Of a DNA stretch of 64,000 nucleotides, positions 13,001-27,483 are shown one piece after another (position 1 is the stretch's first letter; each line of letters begins with the position of its first letter). Both the position numbers and the translations under genes were made by a program. Source of the DNA: Polytrichum commune (taxonomy: Eukaryota > Streptophyta > Polytrichopsida > Polytrichales > Polytrichaceae). Below the pieces are notes generated by a model. The model did no database searches and was not told the DNA's origin. It saw nothing but the letters and a program-made list of their open reading frames with translations. The stretch spans positions 11,840,501 to 11,904,500 of the forward strand of contig OX485805.1 of NCBI GenBank assembly GCA_950295325.1. The letters run 5' to 3'.

Positions 13001-16000
13001 AATCAATCATTCTGTAGACTCCTCTTTCACACAACCAAATTCTTCCACTAGATTAATTGATTACAAACAAGCGCAACATCCAAATAGGTAAATTGATTGA
13101 CAACATACATACAAAACACTGGGAAATATCCAACTTACGGAGAGAAGTTGCCATCCACCAATGTATATTCCCCTGTTTCATATACCTTGATGGGACATCC
13201 CTCCCATATCTGCACAAGATAAGACGTAATTAGACACTGAAGGATGTTGTGAAGTTTCCAAATGAATAGCTAATGGGTTTTGAGGTGACCAAAAGACTCA
13301 CATCCCAGATGATAACACGACCATCATAACCTGCACTCATGGCTATCCTTGGATTCAGAGGATGCACATCCAGTACATAGGTCTGCACATTACCAATCTC
13401 AACACAGGTCAGGAAAAAATGCTCAAGCCGGTTCAGGTGGCATTTAAATTGACATGTACACAATAGAGCTTTCACCTTGGACTTAAAAGGAAAGATACAC
13501 ACATAGCTGAGAACTCAGGTGCAAAGAATTTCCATACCGGCTTGTCATGGCCTGTGAGAGAATGAACTAGACTCCCATCAGCAGCATTCCAAACACAAAT
13601 CCTGTGATCTGACCACATGCAGAATAGACCTCTATGTAAGCATTGAGAACCAGGAAATTTGAGTGATGTACCCAGCCACTTGGTGGAATAAGAGTGGAAA
13701 ATTTGAAGTTGATGATAGCATTGTCGAGATTCAGATAATTAGTGGTTACAAGGTTCTCTATTACATGCACATTTCCTTGCAGCATCTGCAATTTAAAGAA
13801 CAGACTTGCCAAAATAAAAAGACAATTACCAGGAAAAGGCAACAAGATTTCAATAAAAACAAAGAGACTATTCTCACAGCTTTTACCATGAGAAAATGTC
13901 ACTTGACTACACAACCTTGAATTCTCTATAGGTTAGCTTATATTGCTAAGAATCAAAATTATATGACATGGCCTGGGCACCCCATTCCTGAAAACTAAGT
14001 TGATAGATCTAATTCAAAATTTCATCTTTTCACTTTTCAATTTCAGCAGGGAAAACAATGGAGGAATAAAAGAGTGAGATAATGTCAACCGAGCACAAAC
14101 AGAAAAACAACTTAAGCTTTTTGCGCAGAAATACAGCACACAGCAGAGACACATGAAATATCAGTCTCATTATACAAAAGCCATACAAACAGTGCCAGGA
14201 GAGTACACATTGCAACACGCACCCATAATTGCTGCAAGGACAAAGCGATTGTCAAGGCTCCACACAATCATATTTACTCCTCGAGGGGTTGGAAGCAGGC
14301 GCTGTCTTGGACCATTTCCTCTAGGAGGCAGAGGTGGCATTGGAGGAGGTGGGACACGCAGATGATATGCTTTCTGCCATCGACCCACTTTTACCTGCCA
14401 AATATAGCAAGCTTCTTACTTCTTGCAACATATATGACTTTCTTGAGTAAATCATTCAGAATGAAAAACAATTCTCTCTGTACATATAATCCAGTGCATT
14501 TGAAGGTAATTAAACACTCATACTTTTTATCCATCTTACTGCATTCTATTGTTACATTCTCTTCTGAAATAATGAAATAGAATAACATCAATTGTGCAGC
14601 ATTGAAGACATCAAAACAAGTGAAGTTCAGAAGTTTGTTTGTATTTACATTTGGTTTCAAAGATTGGAGCATCCAAATGATGGCCGTGCCGTCTCTTGAA
14701 CAAGTAACAATGCTATCATGTGAGAACCTGCACATTGAGCTCAAAATTGTCAGCATCACAACAAGATCACCATCCTGAGAAGACTTCCTCAGAAATACGG
14801 TAATCATGAGAAGTCTTTGCCATAGATATCTGAAGTTCAATCCCCTCTCTGTGCACAGTACAAAGTGCCATTAATTCTGTCTCTTCAATCCATGATTTCA
14901 ATCCAATCGCCCTTTCATACAATTATATGAAACATCTTGAGTGTTGCAGAGCATTTCAAAACATAGCTTCCAGAAAGTGCTGTAACTTGTATACCAGAGA
15001 CTAATATATGTTCTTCAAGCTGAAGCCAACAATGTTAAGCCAAGCCGACTGGATACAAAAAGAAGACAACAGAGTAGACATATAGAAACAAGTAGGCTGG
15101 TATTATTAAAAAGAACACTTGGTTCGGATCCACCACCTACAAACAACCTGATCATCATACTAACTACCACATGGAAATTACTAACCATGAGTTCCTAAAC
15201 CGAGCTGAGTGCTCATCCTTGATGATGTCACTGCTCAATGGCTTCCTAGGAGCTGCACAGCCACTTCACAATGCACACATCCAAACCACATTAAACTTTA
15301 GATCTGCAAATCTCCGTCAATCATAATATCCACCACTTATACAAGGAATGTGATTACAAGTTTTCTTGCAAAAATATGACTTGGAAAGACTGCTCCTTAT
15401 CAGTATAATTGAGGATGTCACTATGAAAAATGGTGGTTCACCTGAACTGGACATAGTTCACATCATTTTCATGACCTTTCAGCGTGTCCATCTCATAGTT
15501 GGGTCTCCCAGTGACATCATCATTCCATTTGCATGCGTCCCATACCTGCCCAACACAAGGAGCAATTTAATGGTAACTGGGGAATACCTCACAACCCAAA
15601 GACTTCAGAATGTCCCTTATTTTGAAGTTCTCCTAATAAGAGCAATTATACAAATATACAGCCATGAGGCCAAAAATTATACACCACTCTGTACCAGCCT
15701 CTTGTGATGCACTGAAGTCATAACTAGTAAGAGAGACAACTAGTATGATAATCTTCTAGCTAAGTATTTCTGAATCACAAGCAAGGTAAGCATAATCACC
15801 CTCGCAATTTTGTCTGAGCTTCCTGTCACAAAAATGCTTCCATCAGCATTAAAAGCACAGCAAAAAATCTGATTGCATCCAGGAACAGTCGATGGCGCAG
15901 CAGGAGCTGTAGGCTTTGGAGCTAAGACAAATACACCAAGGAATTCAGCATAATTAATAGCCAGAAAACAATTCACAGCAAGCACAGAGGGACAGTAAAT

Positions 16001-19000
16001 TTTGTAATATTGTTCCAACAGAAACAATGAACCAACTCACTACAATCCTACATAATAGAAAAGAGATTGAACCAGATTACAATATCAAATAAAATCACAT
16101 AGAAGCCAAGGACATGTGTGTGGGAGTAAACAAACAAGAAACTGCCTCCTGCTGCTGTGCAGAAGCATATGAAGTTACTTAGAGCATTCATCTCCTTACC
16201 TGGGTTAACATCTTTTGGATTGGGCATATAAACTCTCGAATGAAGAGTTGAGTCCGAAGCATCCCAAATGCGGCATGTCCCATCATCAGAGGAACTATCA
16301 AACAAACACACAGAATGAACAACCTGTCTACTCTTAAGTGAACACTAGTCGGTATAATTACAATCTTTTCAGATTATATCCTAATCCCACGGCACCCAAA
16401 ATAAGAATATAAATAATCTGTATTGAAAACAATAGAATCCTCCAAACCCGATGCCTAACTATGCTGCCAAGAATACTAACTTAGCAAAGGAAGGTGGGAT
16501 CTTACGAAAGAAGAAGATGCTCACAGCCTTGCCGAGGACTGAAGGCAATCGCAGTAACTGAAGCTGTATGACCTCGTAACACAGAGACTGGCACTCCAGA
16601 AGGTAGAAGCCACTGCAAGGAAAAATATTCCAATCATACGTTAGGTCTAGAAACAACCAATCTAAAAATCTTATCCATGTGGAATATTAATGCAATACTT
16701 ATTCACGTACTAGAAATACTGGTTCGCATATACTGGACAGGCCAATCTCAATAAACAACCATCATGACCTATTTAGATATTCAGGTACACAAAGCACAAG
16801 TATGTGACCTCCAATCCATGGACTTTAAAAAAAAATCAGGACACAGCAGTCTAGAGAGCAGAAAATATTAAAAAACACTTGAAACCAATGAACTTGATTG
16901 AAGCAACCAACTCTCATAAAACTGGAGTGTGCATCACTTACAATTCGAATACAGAAGTCATTTGAAGCCGAAGCTACATATTTATTGCGATTACTGACTG
17001 CCAGGTCCGTTATGTCGCCCTGTGACCACAATTGCTCAGACACTTAAAATGTTCAATGAAAGCAGTAAATCATTACAATCATAGAACAAAAATTCATCAA
17101 CGACTCCAAAACAAAATCTACAAAACACATACTCCACAGCCCTAGATGATCACATAGGACAATAGTATGGCTTGGAAGCAGCAGACACCATACCTCATGC
17201 CCCCGACAACTGCGCAAACAAAGCCCTGTTTCTGCTGACCAGAACTTTACTAGTCGATCGTCGGAGCCCGTGATCACATACTGTCCCGTGCCATCAAATA
17301 CCGCTATACCACAAGTCAAAGAATACAAGTCAGTCTGGCATTTTCCTATTGATTGATCACAGCCTTCCATAACCTCGACTAAACATCACAATATAGTAAT
17401 AAACAAAGTATTCACACACAAAATTCTCTTGCAGAGTAAATGTATTCTCTGTCAGGACTAATATTGCTTGACAACAAGGCGAACTTACTCGGTCAGATCC
17501 CTACAAGACCAGTCGTCAGATTGTTTGAGAATGGAAGCCTCTCCAGAACAGACCAGACACAAAGATATTCAGACAGATATCAAAGATAAATTGGAACTTT
17601 ACGCCTTGAGTCAGCTCAGACCATACCACAATATACGGCATTGCGATGACCCCTGAGTTTCTTGATGATCTGTATACGATCTACCAGAACAGCTGGCTTT
17701 ACAATCACATAACTCGGAGTGCGTACTGAAGGGGCTTGATGGTGTCGAGCAAAGCCTCCACCAAGCTGACGTAGCATCAATCCGTGAACCTGTTGACAGC
17801 CCTTCTTTGGTTACAAACGTGAACTCGGTCTTGCAGGAAGACTTCTGACAACAAGCTGGGAAAGGTGGGGTCTGTACATCCCTCTGCCCTTCCTTCTCTG
17901 GGGTAGGACATGACATACCTTGCAATCCTTTCACCTTGGTATCATCTATCCTTGCAGTCTGTGACTGGAGAAAATTTGAACAATACAAATCTTTGAAGTG
18001 AAAGATAATGAGCCTAGCTGATGCCAAAGGCAATACATCTCCTATATAATTGTCACAATGTCGTAACATCAAACTCATATGAACCACCAGATCTTCTAGT
18101 CAATTCTCTAGAAACTATTGTTCATCCAAAGCCGAGAGTGTAAACTCCATAAAACAACATGGATGGAGCAAGATGGTCAACAACACACCTGGTCCGCATG
18201 CCAGTGAGGCCACCGCAATTGTTTAGTGAACCCAGAAACATCCTTGCACACATTGCTCCTTGCAGCTGAACCAAAGGTTGAAAAAATTAGTTCAGAGGTG
18301 ACAGCAATATTGGGACATACTCTGATTAAAAATCAGATTCTAGATAGATGGAACAACATTTCCACTAGAAGGAAAGCAATGTGTCGTGACAGAAGTGCCA
18401 TACTCATCAACAATCCATTGCAGAAACTTCTTCACCTAAAAATAACCAATGATGAGCCTTGTACTTAACAAGAATCAGAAAAAAGCAGACTGGTAACTAC
18501 CAAAGTCCCAAGGAAATATGATCCACTGCCACTTGATCATGAATTTGAGAGGGAAACTTGAAGTGCTTACAGTCAATAAGAGAAAAATTTCCAGTTCCCA
18601 GAAGTGTAGGAACATCAGCTGCGGTGGGTAGTCTGGCATGGGGCAATTCCAACCCTCCTAGCAACACTCGATTTTGCAAAAGAAGTTGCTGTAAGAGTTT
18701 CACCAGATGATCTTGTTCTAGTGTTGGATTTCTGGAGACAATGCAATTGGAATGCTCAGAGACAGTCACATGCAAACAAACCTGGCCAGGCTAATTTATA
18801 AGTATTAAAGAAGATCAAAACTATCATGTCATTGAATTGAAAGCATGCATAATCAGTTCAAACACCATGCCAGGTGAGATGTCTTTGCAAATAAATTCAA
18901 TCAGGGTCCACAGTCAATGGGTGTTTATGGTACAAGTCGCATGTTTCAAACAGCGTCTCACATAGAAAACCGATCCACATATCTTTCGGATACAATATAT

Positions 19001-19972
19001 CACACAATCCATGATTCATTTTCTTAGAAATATGCGAACTATGTTGCCCAATTAGCTCAGTCCGTTGCTTTCACATTTGCCAGTGACCACATTTGTAGAA
19101 TACATAACTGTGAACAGTTCATGGCCCAACTTCTAGTTTATCCAAGATAAACATCCTCTACACTGCTTAAAAAAAGGAGCCTCTAAAAGGAAAGATGGAC
19201 AGTCTAAGTCATAGATTTCATGTTTAGCTCAGGTAAAAGAAAACTTGTAAACAGGACATGAGTGTAGAACACTGAAGAGAAAGGTATGCCACAAATCCAA
19301 AATTGTAAAGCCCTATGAATATTATCAAGATAAAATACAAGAGCAGGACTCTTCAAGAGTTTTGCTGCAATAAGGGGTCATAATATCAGAACTTTTACCA
19401 GATTTCCCATGTTCTTCTTACATCAAGTTTAAGCATGACGCAGGACTGTTCAACCTATATCCTGTTACTAGTGGACAAATGTGAAACAAAACAGAAACAG
19501 AACAGCCTTCAGTATCTTGTCACCACAAAGACACCTACATTCTTAGAGGCAAAATTCCTGTTCCTGCAAAACATGTAACAACCAATCAGATGAGAGATTA
19601 TAAAATGTACCTTGACAATATATCTTGATAGGTCAAAGGGAAGGACATGCCATCCTCTTTTTTGTCAACACCTTCTCGGGAGAACACTGCATGGTATCGT
19701 CGAGGAAGGAGTTTGTGCTGCAAGATTTCGTTTGAAAGATGCACAAATGCTCGTTGGCACGGCCCACTTGATAGAAAGTGCATAATCAGAAAGTAGACCT
19801 CGGAAATGTCCACATCGACATTAAACTCAGGAAGGGCACCGGTCCTCCATGGCGCTCTGGAAGGCTCCCCAGCTGCACTTGCATTCATGTGACGTAACTT
19901 GTCCGGTGGTTCTTGCAATACAGCCATTGTCATCGTGGTGGGAGCTGATGAGTCGACCATACAGATCACCAT
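7015..19972 (-). CDS. PHIP/BRWD-type WD40-repeat and bromodomain protein
   Basis: Plant orthologue of the PHIP/BRWD/WDR9 family, nuclear chromatin proteins that join a WD40 propeller to a Tudor-like region and a bromodomain. Coding exons: 19611-19972, 18501-18731, 18189-18258, 17627-17789, 17194-17303, 16942-17019, 16506-16612, 16200-16294, 15800-15921, 15442-15545, 15186-15263, 14649-14727, 14223-14394, 13538-13608, 13302-13382, 13139-13209, 12822-12918, 12474-12533, 12177-12231, 11562-12010, 9811-11319, 8794-9525, 7933-8502, 7579-7640, 7015-7204. All phases agree, giving 5,718 bases and about 1,905 residues; Arabidopsis relatives are about 1,700. Residues 1-200 hold the N-terminal motif EVYFLIMHFLSSGPC; WD repeats span about 255-700 (GSDDRLVKFW, SSDDGTCRIWDA, SAGYDGRVIIWD); 740-1630 is acidic, basic and disordered; 1633-1822 carries the VWWANG...WWDGRI block; 1840-1905 is a short divergent bromodomain. 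An in-frame stop precedes the first ATG. Confidence 0.95.
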
Positions 19973-21300
19973 TCCTCCGCTATGAACTCAAAGCGTCACC
20001 ATACCTGAAGAAGATGACACCCCACCCAAAAAGTCACAAAAAAAAAACCTACATTGTCTGCTCCTTTCTTGCCTATTCTCAAATTGACGGATACGGTGAC
20101 GGTCTTGAAGGAAGAATTAGGGTTTCTTGTCCTGTCCGTGACAACATCACATCGGCAACTGGGAACCTACATTCAGTTTTAGGTGGGGACACCATAATGA
20201 GCAAACTAAATTAGCCTCAAGAGATGGCTAATTATGATGCCCAGCCCATCCACCGAAAAAAAGAAGAAGAAAAAAGTGAATTAAAAAAAACTAAGGAAAA
20301 AAAGCTCCAAAGCATCACCATACTGTACGAAATCCCTAAACCCAATATCATCATGAAGACACTCTTAAGCATGCCCTAACCATTTCTACCTGCAGGAAAC
20401 CTCAGCTCCGTCACTGTCTCCGCCGAATCAGCATTCTGTATAAAATTCCGGTCCATGTACCACCGCTCCTTGGAATTCACGATCAACTAGCCATGTCCCG
20501 GGTTAAGGCTGCCCTCGGTCGGTCCAGGTTATTTACAACCCCACCACCAATTGCAGTTGATAAAAGCGAAACCGGTAGCCCTCTCGACACACAGCAGCCA
20601 ATTTCCTGATGCAGATGGATCCTGTCACATTTATCAGCTCACAACAGCGTGAAGAACAGAAATAAAACAAACCCCTGAATAATCATCTCCGATTCCCAAC
20701 CAGATCACCGATTGAGAAACCACCATACCGTCATGCATCAGCATATTCGACTCCTCGACCATTTGCATGGGAGGAGGGGGCGAAGTCTCCCACTCGACCA
20801 AACCATTTTCCAAACCCTAATCATCCAAACATCCGAATTGAACTCCAAAAAATTCTCTCCGCTCGATTCGTCACCATAAGAACCGTCCCAAACCTTCAAA
20901 TCACAATCTCCACCCAAACTTCCCCCTCCCTCCGCACAAATCCATGCAGCTACACTACTCCTCCATCCCTTCACCAAAATCCTCCGACCCACAAACACCG
21001 ACACCTCGAGTGAAAAAATCCACCCCCTTCCAATTCCCTCCAAGATTCCAAAATCCTTCGGGTATGTTGGCCCCACAGAGCTTTTTGGCAGCCGAGTCTA
21101 AAGTCTTTGCCACCACAGTCTCGGCGCTTGTACCCGCAGGAACCTGGCCTCCTACGGCCCGAAAATTGGTTCAAAAATTTACAAAAAAATCCAGTGCAAT
21201 CCAGAGCATGATTCGCGAGATGGCGAGCATGGATACATGATTTCAAAGGGTTCCCTCGGATCCTTGTGGCCTCCTTAGAGAGCACGAGGCAGGAGCGGAA
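19973..21300 (-). promoter_or_regulatory. 5' leader, leader intron and promoter of the PHIP/BRWD gene
   Basis: The exon carrying the start codon opens at 20004 after the acceptor TTCTTCAG, so a 5' untranslated exon should lie upstream. A matching donor (GACG/GTATGG read on the minus strand) sits near 20727. The GC-richer stretch 20730-21300 beyond it fits a leader exon plus core promoter. The antisense and sense ORFs here look like chance openings. The position of the transcription start is not visible. Confidence 0.5.
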
Positions 21301-21365
21301 GCGCAAGAGGGCGTTGCTACCCTCTCTCTCCTCTCGCACTCCAAGCTCAGCTGTCGAGATGCCCC

Positions 21366-21470
21366 GATCTACCATGGCATGGTATGAAAGGGTATCTATG
21401 AATCTACCATGGCATGGTATACAAGCGCTACATGCGTGTCGAATATGGACATGGCATGGTATACCGTGCT
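21366..21470. repeat. Three imperfect near-palindromic repeats of CCATGGCATGGTAT
   Basis: The block CCATGGCATGGTAT occurs near 21371 and 21409, and a variant (ACATGGCATGGTAT) occurs near 21449. The sequence TACCATGGCATGGTA is palindromic except for its centre. It lies just outside the PHIP/BRWD promoter region. No function can be assigned. Confidence 0.6.
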
Positions 21471-21527
21471 ACATACATGTCAAGACATGGACATGGAAGG
21501 AGGAGGGAAAATATTTTAATGAACAAG

Positions 21528-21726
21528 TACATTGATTATCCCAATTAGCAACTATTCAGATTTATTTCATCAAAATATCATATTTTACCAAGCAAAGTCA
21601 TTTATGTTCTATAATGTCCACACAATCTATTGAACATTCGTTACCAAAAACTAAACTTTCGGGTCATACGTTATTGCACTACGTGACTCCAAACAATAAC
21701 AAACACTAATTGGGATAATCAATGTA
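21528..21726. mobile_element. MITE with perfect 21-bp terminal inverted repeats
   Basis: Bases 21528-21548 are the exact reverse complement of 21706-21726. The 199-bp interval between the outer ends is AT-rich and non-coding. If the outermost TA on each side is the target duplication, the element is 195 bp with 19-bp inverted repeats starting CATTGATTATCCC, which would fit a Tc1/mariner-type TA insertion. That superfamily call is inference from the TA alone. Perfect ends in otherwise decayed sequence suggest a recent insertion. Confidence 0.85.
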
Positions 21727-24700
21727 GAGATTCGAGATGCATGTGCCTTATGTGGTCAATTTCATGAATCTAAAAACTACGAAAGATTGGAATTTGAAGG
21801 CATGATTTGGAGTTGGCTTCCAAAAGAGAGTCAAGGAGGGTGAATTTGAAAAATGGTATGCATGGTCGAGAAGAAGCAATACCATCATTTTGTGTCACAA
21901 ACAAATATATCTAAAAATATATAAATTGTCATTATTTCATTAAAATGTCTCTTAACTTTGTCAATTTTTCAATATAATAAATTCTAAAGGCTTTGTGATG
22001 CTCCACCCAATTATTGAGGATGACATATGATTTATGTAGTGGGAAACGAAAACCAAATAATATTGGCATATTTATTTGGAATTTGGCATATATAAACTTT
22101 ATGGAGTCATTTTTGGGGATTTTTTGCTTCAATGAGAAAACAATGTGACGATAGGTTAAAACAAACTAGAAATTTAATTAACATGTGCCAAAATTTAGGC
22201 CATGGCCTAGGAGATAACGAAAGGAAGATTTTGAAAGACTATGGTTTGATAGGAATGGTTATAGCCCTAAGAAACATACAAAGCAATATGAACGAAAATA
22301 GTAAGTGTGTGTGTGTGTGTGTGTTTTTTCCTGTCTTGAGAGGGATCCATAAACAATATTCTTTTACCTTTGGCCGAGAGGGCAATTATCTTACAATGTA
22401 ATAAGTATCAAGAAGTGATCCTCATTTATATCAATTTACCCTAGTTGAGAAGACTATTGTAGTGATCATGTTTCTTTGTAACGAGGAGTGATTCGTTAGC
22501 TAATCATCCACATATAGGACTTTGTATCAGTTTATGACACTACTTGAAAGCAAAGTGATGTTGATTAATCTCTATGGTTGAGACCGTGGTATGTGTGACA
22601 ATTAGTGAAAGTTTGTAAGTGGTATCATAGAGACAAAATACATTATCAATCATGTCTATGCAAATTGTTTGTGATTCGTCAGAAGTTACTCGATCAATGG
22701 TCTGAGAGAGATTCAATTCAAATAAGAATGATCTATTACGTTGTTAGGGTGAGACTATTGCCTCCCTGACAATATGAATGATTCACATAACCAAGTATTG
22801 TATGCTACCTCATAAAACTCTATGATTGAGTTATGTGGATAAAAGGTTCATTTGTGAAAGAATTACTTTGTTGGAGAGAAATTTTAGTTAATAATTTGTG
22901 TCAAGATGAAATCATTCCAAGAAAAGAGATGTGATTGCTTGAAACTAATAAACTTTTGAGGATTACTGAATTTGTTTGGGATAGACAATGGCCTACTAAA
23001 TCAAGTAAGGGAAATTCTTCCTAGCAAAATGATTGTCAAAAGGAAAGAGATCATGTAATCTAAGAGAACCCATTGACGACTACAATGAGTTACGGAGAAT
23101 AACTCGAATATTAATTGTTTGAAAGAAGCATAAATAATTGATTACAAGTTGTAAGATTGTTTCAAGTATTTAACTCTGAATGATCTCACAATATTATGTG
23201 ATTGATGAGATTAATCCAAGTCCCTCGTTCATATCCTAAAAGACAAGCATTCAATGCTTAGGGATGAGATCTCGAGAAAGACTATTGTCTAAGTGTGTTG
23301 ATGCATTTCCAAGAGAGCTAACTTTCATTATGTGTCATAGTAGTATAATTGCATATTATAAGTGTTTGTTACATATGGAACTCCTTCAAGATACTAATGA
23401 AAGGTCAATAATCTTTGGAAGGCCAAGAGGTACCCAAGAGAGACTATGGACTATAAAAGGTTATTGTGATGTCCAAGAGGCAGAGAGGATTGTATCAAAG
23501 TAAATCATGAAATTGACCAAGTGATTTTGATATGCGGGGTTAATTTAATCCACTAGGCCGTAGTCTATGGATTCAATTATTGAGAGGAAATTATAAATGA
23601 AAAACAAACTCAAAATCATTGTTTGACAATATAATTAAATAAAAATTAATCAAAGAAGATTGAGAATCCTATAAGAATGATTGCACTGCCATTTCAACTT
23701 ACTCTAGAAGTATTTAATTAACATGAGACTATCGACCACATCAAAGTGCCCCTGGCTTTGGTGAAGAGAATTGAATACGATACTTTATGCAAGATTATTA
23801 TTGATGGCTATGCCTATGATTGAGCACCGCACTTGGTTCAATTAAAGTGTGCTCGTTGTTAGATTATTTTTCAAGAAAATAGTGTGAGGTTGAGTGACCG
23901 TCACAAAATGCATGTATTGTGATTGAGCGATTTTGAAATCTATGTGTTGAATTGAATGAATTAAGACTCAAGCACCCAAAATAACATGACATAATCTCAT
24001 GCTTGTCCTAACAAGAAAACGGTAGAACCGTGAGGCTCTGTTCTTTATTATGAAAGACTATAATTGTAGTTGTCCACTTTGCTCATGCCAATCCATGGCT
24101 ATTCACTATACCAAACCTTTTTTGGATTTTGTGCACCTTCTTCTCAAATACGGGTCAAGGATTGAAGCTACTCATTTATCACCAGAAAATTTTAAAATAA
24201 ATAATCAAGAACTACCGAAATAACTATAGTTAACTAGATTTCTTTCAATGCATTTTAGGGAGCACTTATATAGAAACTATAGTTAACATCCACATTAAAT
24301 AGATAAAGTGGACCAAAAATAACAAGAGCAAGTAACGTCCAAGCGTGAACACAAAGTGGTTAGGAAATTTGCTCTTGAAACGAAGAAGTTGATGCATAGT
24401 CTTTGTCTTACAGACAGAGCCAATAAAACTATTATGAGACACTTACACTTACATGATACAAGGATCACCTTTTAAGTCTTCCCTCAATGTTTCCAAGGTT
24501 TTTGTCTTATCTAATTTCCTAATTACATTATACACTTAAATATGGAAAATTTATACCAATTTTAATTTTTTTTATTTAACTACTAACATGTACCATGGGG
24601 AGAGAGGTTGTGAAAATCATTTCCCACATGTTCACTTTAAAGCATCATTTCCATAATAATAATAATAATAATAAGCTATCATCTTACTTGATATCACCCT

Positions 24701-25027
24701 ATGTTAACTCAAATGACAAACTTTGGGGTCTTTTTTGTTTGAAAATGCTAGGGGTTTCAAGTCAAATCGAAAATGTATTATATAATTTAATATAATCATT
24801 ATAAATTATACGTGTATAGAACGTTCCCAAAAATGATGGTTCAAACTTTGATGGTAAAGCATTGTGGAGCTACAAAGTACACGAGCCATGTGCAGACAAG
24901 CACTTTATCTCCTCTTTTTCACTTTAACTACTTCTTATACACCAAGTTTTTTATTGGTTAGGATAACTAGATAAGCACGTCCAATATTAATTGATAATAA
25001 TTACATACGATATACACACACACACAT

Positions 25028-25067
<40 letters not shown>

Positions 25068-26853
25068 ACATTGGAAAATACTAAATAAATTTAGGGCTCC
25101 TATGATTTAAAAAAGGAGGCCTAATTTTTTCTTTTTTTTCACATGTTTAGCTAATCACCTATTGATCACCACATCAATATTGCAAACCAGCAATTACAAC
25201 AATCTAGCTAAAGTTATTGGAATTAATCCTCATTCAATTCCAAAAAGCAACGCTTCAACTTTTTAAAATAAAAGCAAATGTTTAAGTCATAAACTTACTA
25301 ACTTTTTTTATTAATATTAAGAATGTTCTTCAAATTGAGAAATACAATGAAATTTTTAGGACCTTATAAGCTAGAGTGTATTTTCTAAATAAGTCAAATT
25401 TCACTGGAACCAATAAAAAGAGCCAAAGATGGAAAAAAAGCATTCAAATAAAAACATGAAATAACTTAACATAAAAAGCATAAAATGCAATCCTAATAGC
25501 TACATAACAAATTTTGTATACACCCTTAGGAAAAGAAAACCCAAAGTATGTATTTAATAATAATAATTTATTTTGAATTAATATTTTAATATTATCATTG
25601 AAATTATATAATATTCATAATAATGAATCTTTTATTATATTTTATTACAATATGAGTAATTAGCATAAAATTATGAGATCCATGGTAGTTCTAAATTTAA
25701 CATAATTTCTAAATGATTACATTTACTATCAATAATATTCAAATTTTAATTTTAAATATACCTTAAAATACTAAAATGAAATTTAATCAATTTTTTTACT
25801 AATATAAGATTTAATATTCATTTTTATAGTAACTTTTTATGCTAAACTTATGGTATAATATGTGAAGTCTTTAACATATTATTTATATTTATTATTTATT
25901 TGTCTCAATATGTGGAAAGAACCCTAGATATACGAATCTAGTATGCTTCAAAGATACTTTTGATAATTCTTCTAATTAGCAGTTTGTTAATTGATACACT
26001 CAATGAATCTAACAGAATTGTGGTTTTAAATAATATGCTCATTTAAGAATTAAGCTAATTTAAAAGTATCTTTTAGTAAACGCTTTCCACCAATCATACT
26101 GTATCGGCTAAACTATTGAAATGTAAAAGTATTAATTACTTTGTAGATCATGACAAGTGTTATGGGAGAACATACATGCTAGTTAATATTTAATGTTTAT
26201 ATGGACACCCCATTTCATTTAGATCCTATTTATTAGTGATATTCGGAGATTAGATTTGGAAATAAATTACACATGTTATTCCACATAGGAACCGTGTGGC
26301 ACGACCCCGGTGCCTTGCACAAACTCCATCTCGAAATGTAATTATTTATTATTGGGTTGGCTTAATTTGCGCTTGCACGATTTGGTGGGATATCGTGCGT
26401 CTGAGGATTGGAAGAGCAAGTCCATCAGCAATCTCACATTGCTCATTCAAATTATCACTCTTTGATTCAAATGTTGCCCGTGTAACTCTCAGCAGTAGCA
26501 GTTGTTTGCCGCCTTCCTTGACTGAATCGGACTTATATTGACGTTGCTACAACCTTTGTGCAAGAGACAGGGTCGTGTGGGACCCCAGGGTCCCGTCACA
26601 GGGTTCATGTGTGACAATTGCCTTAGGAAGACTCGCTTTTAGGACGGCTCCACTAATTGAGTCACTGCCTATAAGTTGTCGGCTCATTCTTCAATATGCA
26701 CAAGGTTAGACATTTGGCCCAACAAAGTGCTTTTGCCATTGGCATTCTTTCCAATGTCCAAGCATCTCATCGCTCCCCTAGAAACTCCCTCTATCCCTAC
26801 CGCATTTTAACTAGGCAGTTCCCACTAATGTTGGATTGGTATTGTTATATATA
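21727..26853. other. AT-rich intergenic DNA with simple repeats
   Basis: No gene, RNA gene or intact transposon was recognised. The stretch contains a GT dinucleotide run (22305-22324), an AAT trinucleotide run (24653-24673) and a mixed CA then TA run (25014-25066). A motif ACTATAGTTAACTAG near 24225-24290 resembles sequence near 38100-38530, so it may be part of a decayed dispersed repeat. Confidence 0.5.
25014..25066. repeat. Compound CA/TA microsatellite
   Basis: A run of CA dinucleotides with one interruption passes into an uninterrupted TA run of about 24 bases. Confidence 0.95.
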
Positions 26854-27483
26854 TGGGTGCAAGCACAATAATGTGGACAACTCCTCATCCCTGCCTAGTG
26901 TTCAATGAAAGTGATTTAATTTTTAATACTAACTTTGAACTTTGTGAAGAAAAAACTCATAGACATTTAAAAAACATACCGATCTACAAAGCCAAGCAAT
27001 TTATCATGACAAAAAAATTTCCAAGAAAAGCCTACATATTTTAGAAGATGGTGCAAGTGGTGTGGAAGTAGGTGATATTGAACAAGTGATTGTCTAAAAT
27101 TTGTTTAGAATATGATAGAACTACATTAAATTAATGGTTTTCTACAAAGTTTTATGATGATGCCCTCAAATACATAATGAATTTAAGGAATATGAAAAAA
27201 AAATCCAACTTTAAAATAGTCAAGGTCATGAAATCCACGTTCAAAACCAAACTCAACCATTTTCTTTTGAGCATCACTTCAATTATAAGAATGAAAGATC
27301 TCAACTTGATATTCTACATTTGAATATTCATCACAATAGTAAAGGTCATCATGAAAAAAACAAAAACAAAACAAAAACAATTTAAACAACAATTTGCTAC
27401 TACTTTTAGGCCTTTGACCAAAAAAATGATGGTTTTAGTATACCGGAGCACTATTTCGGTCCACTGTACCATACTTGCACCCA
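26854..27483. mobile_element. Non-autonomous element with TGGGTGCAAG inverted ends, copy 1
   Basis: This 630-bp stretch aligns along its length with 43555-44168. Shared landmarks include AAGCACAATAATGTGG at the left end and the block around TTTTAGAAGATGGTG. The ends are inverted: TGGGTGCAAG on the left and CTTGCACCCA on the right. The interior has no coding potential and is strongly diverged from the second copy, so both are old. Flanking TATATA on each side hides any target duplication. Confidence 0.75.
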
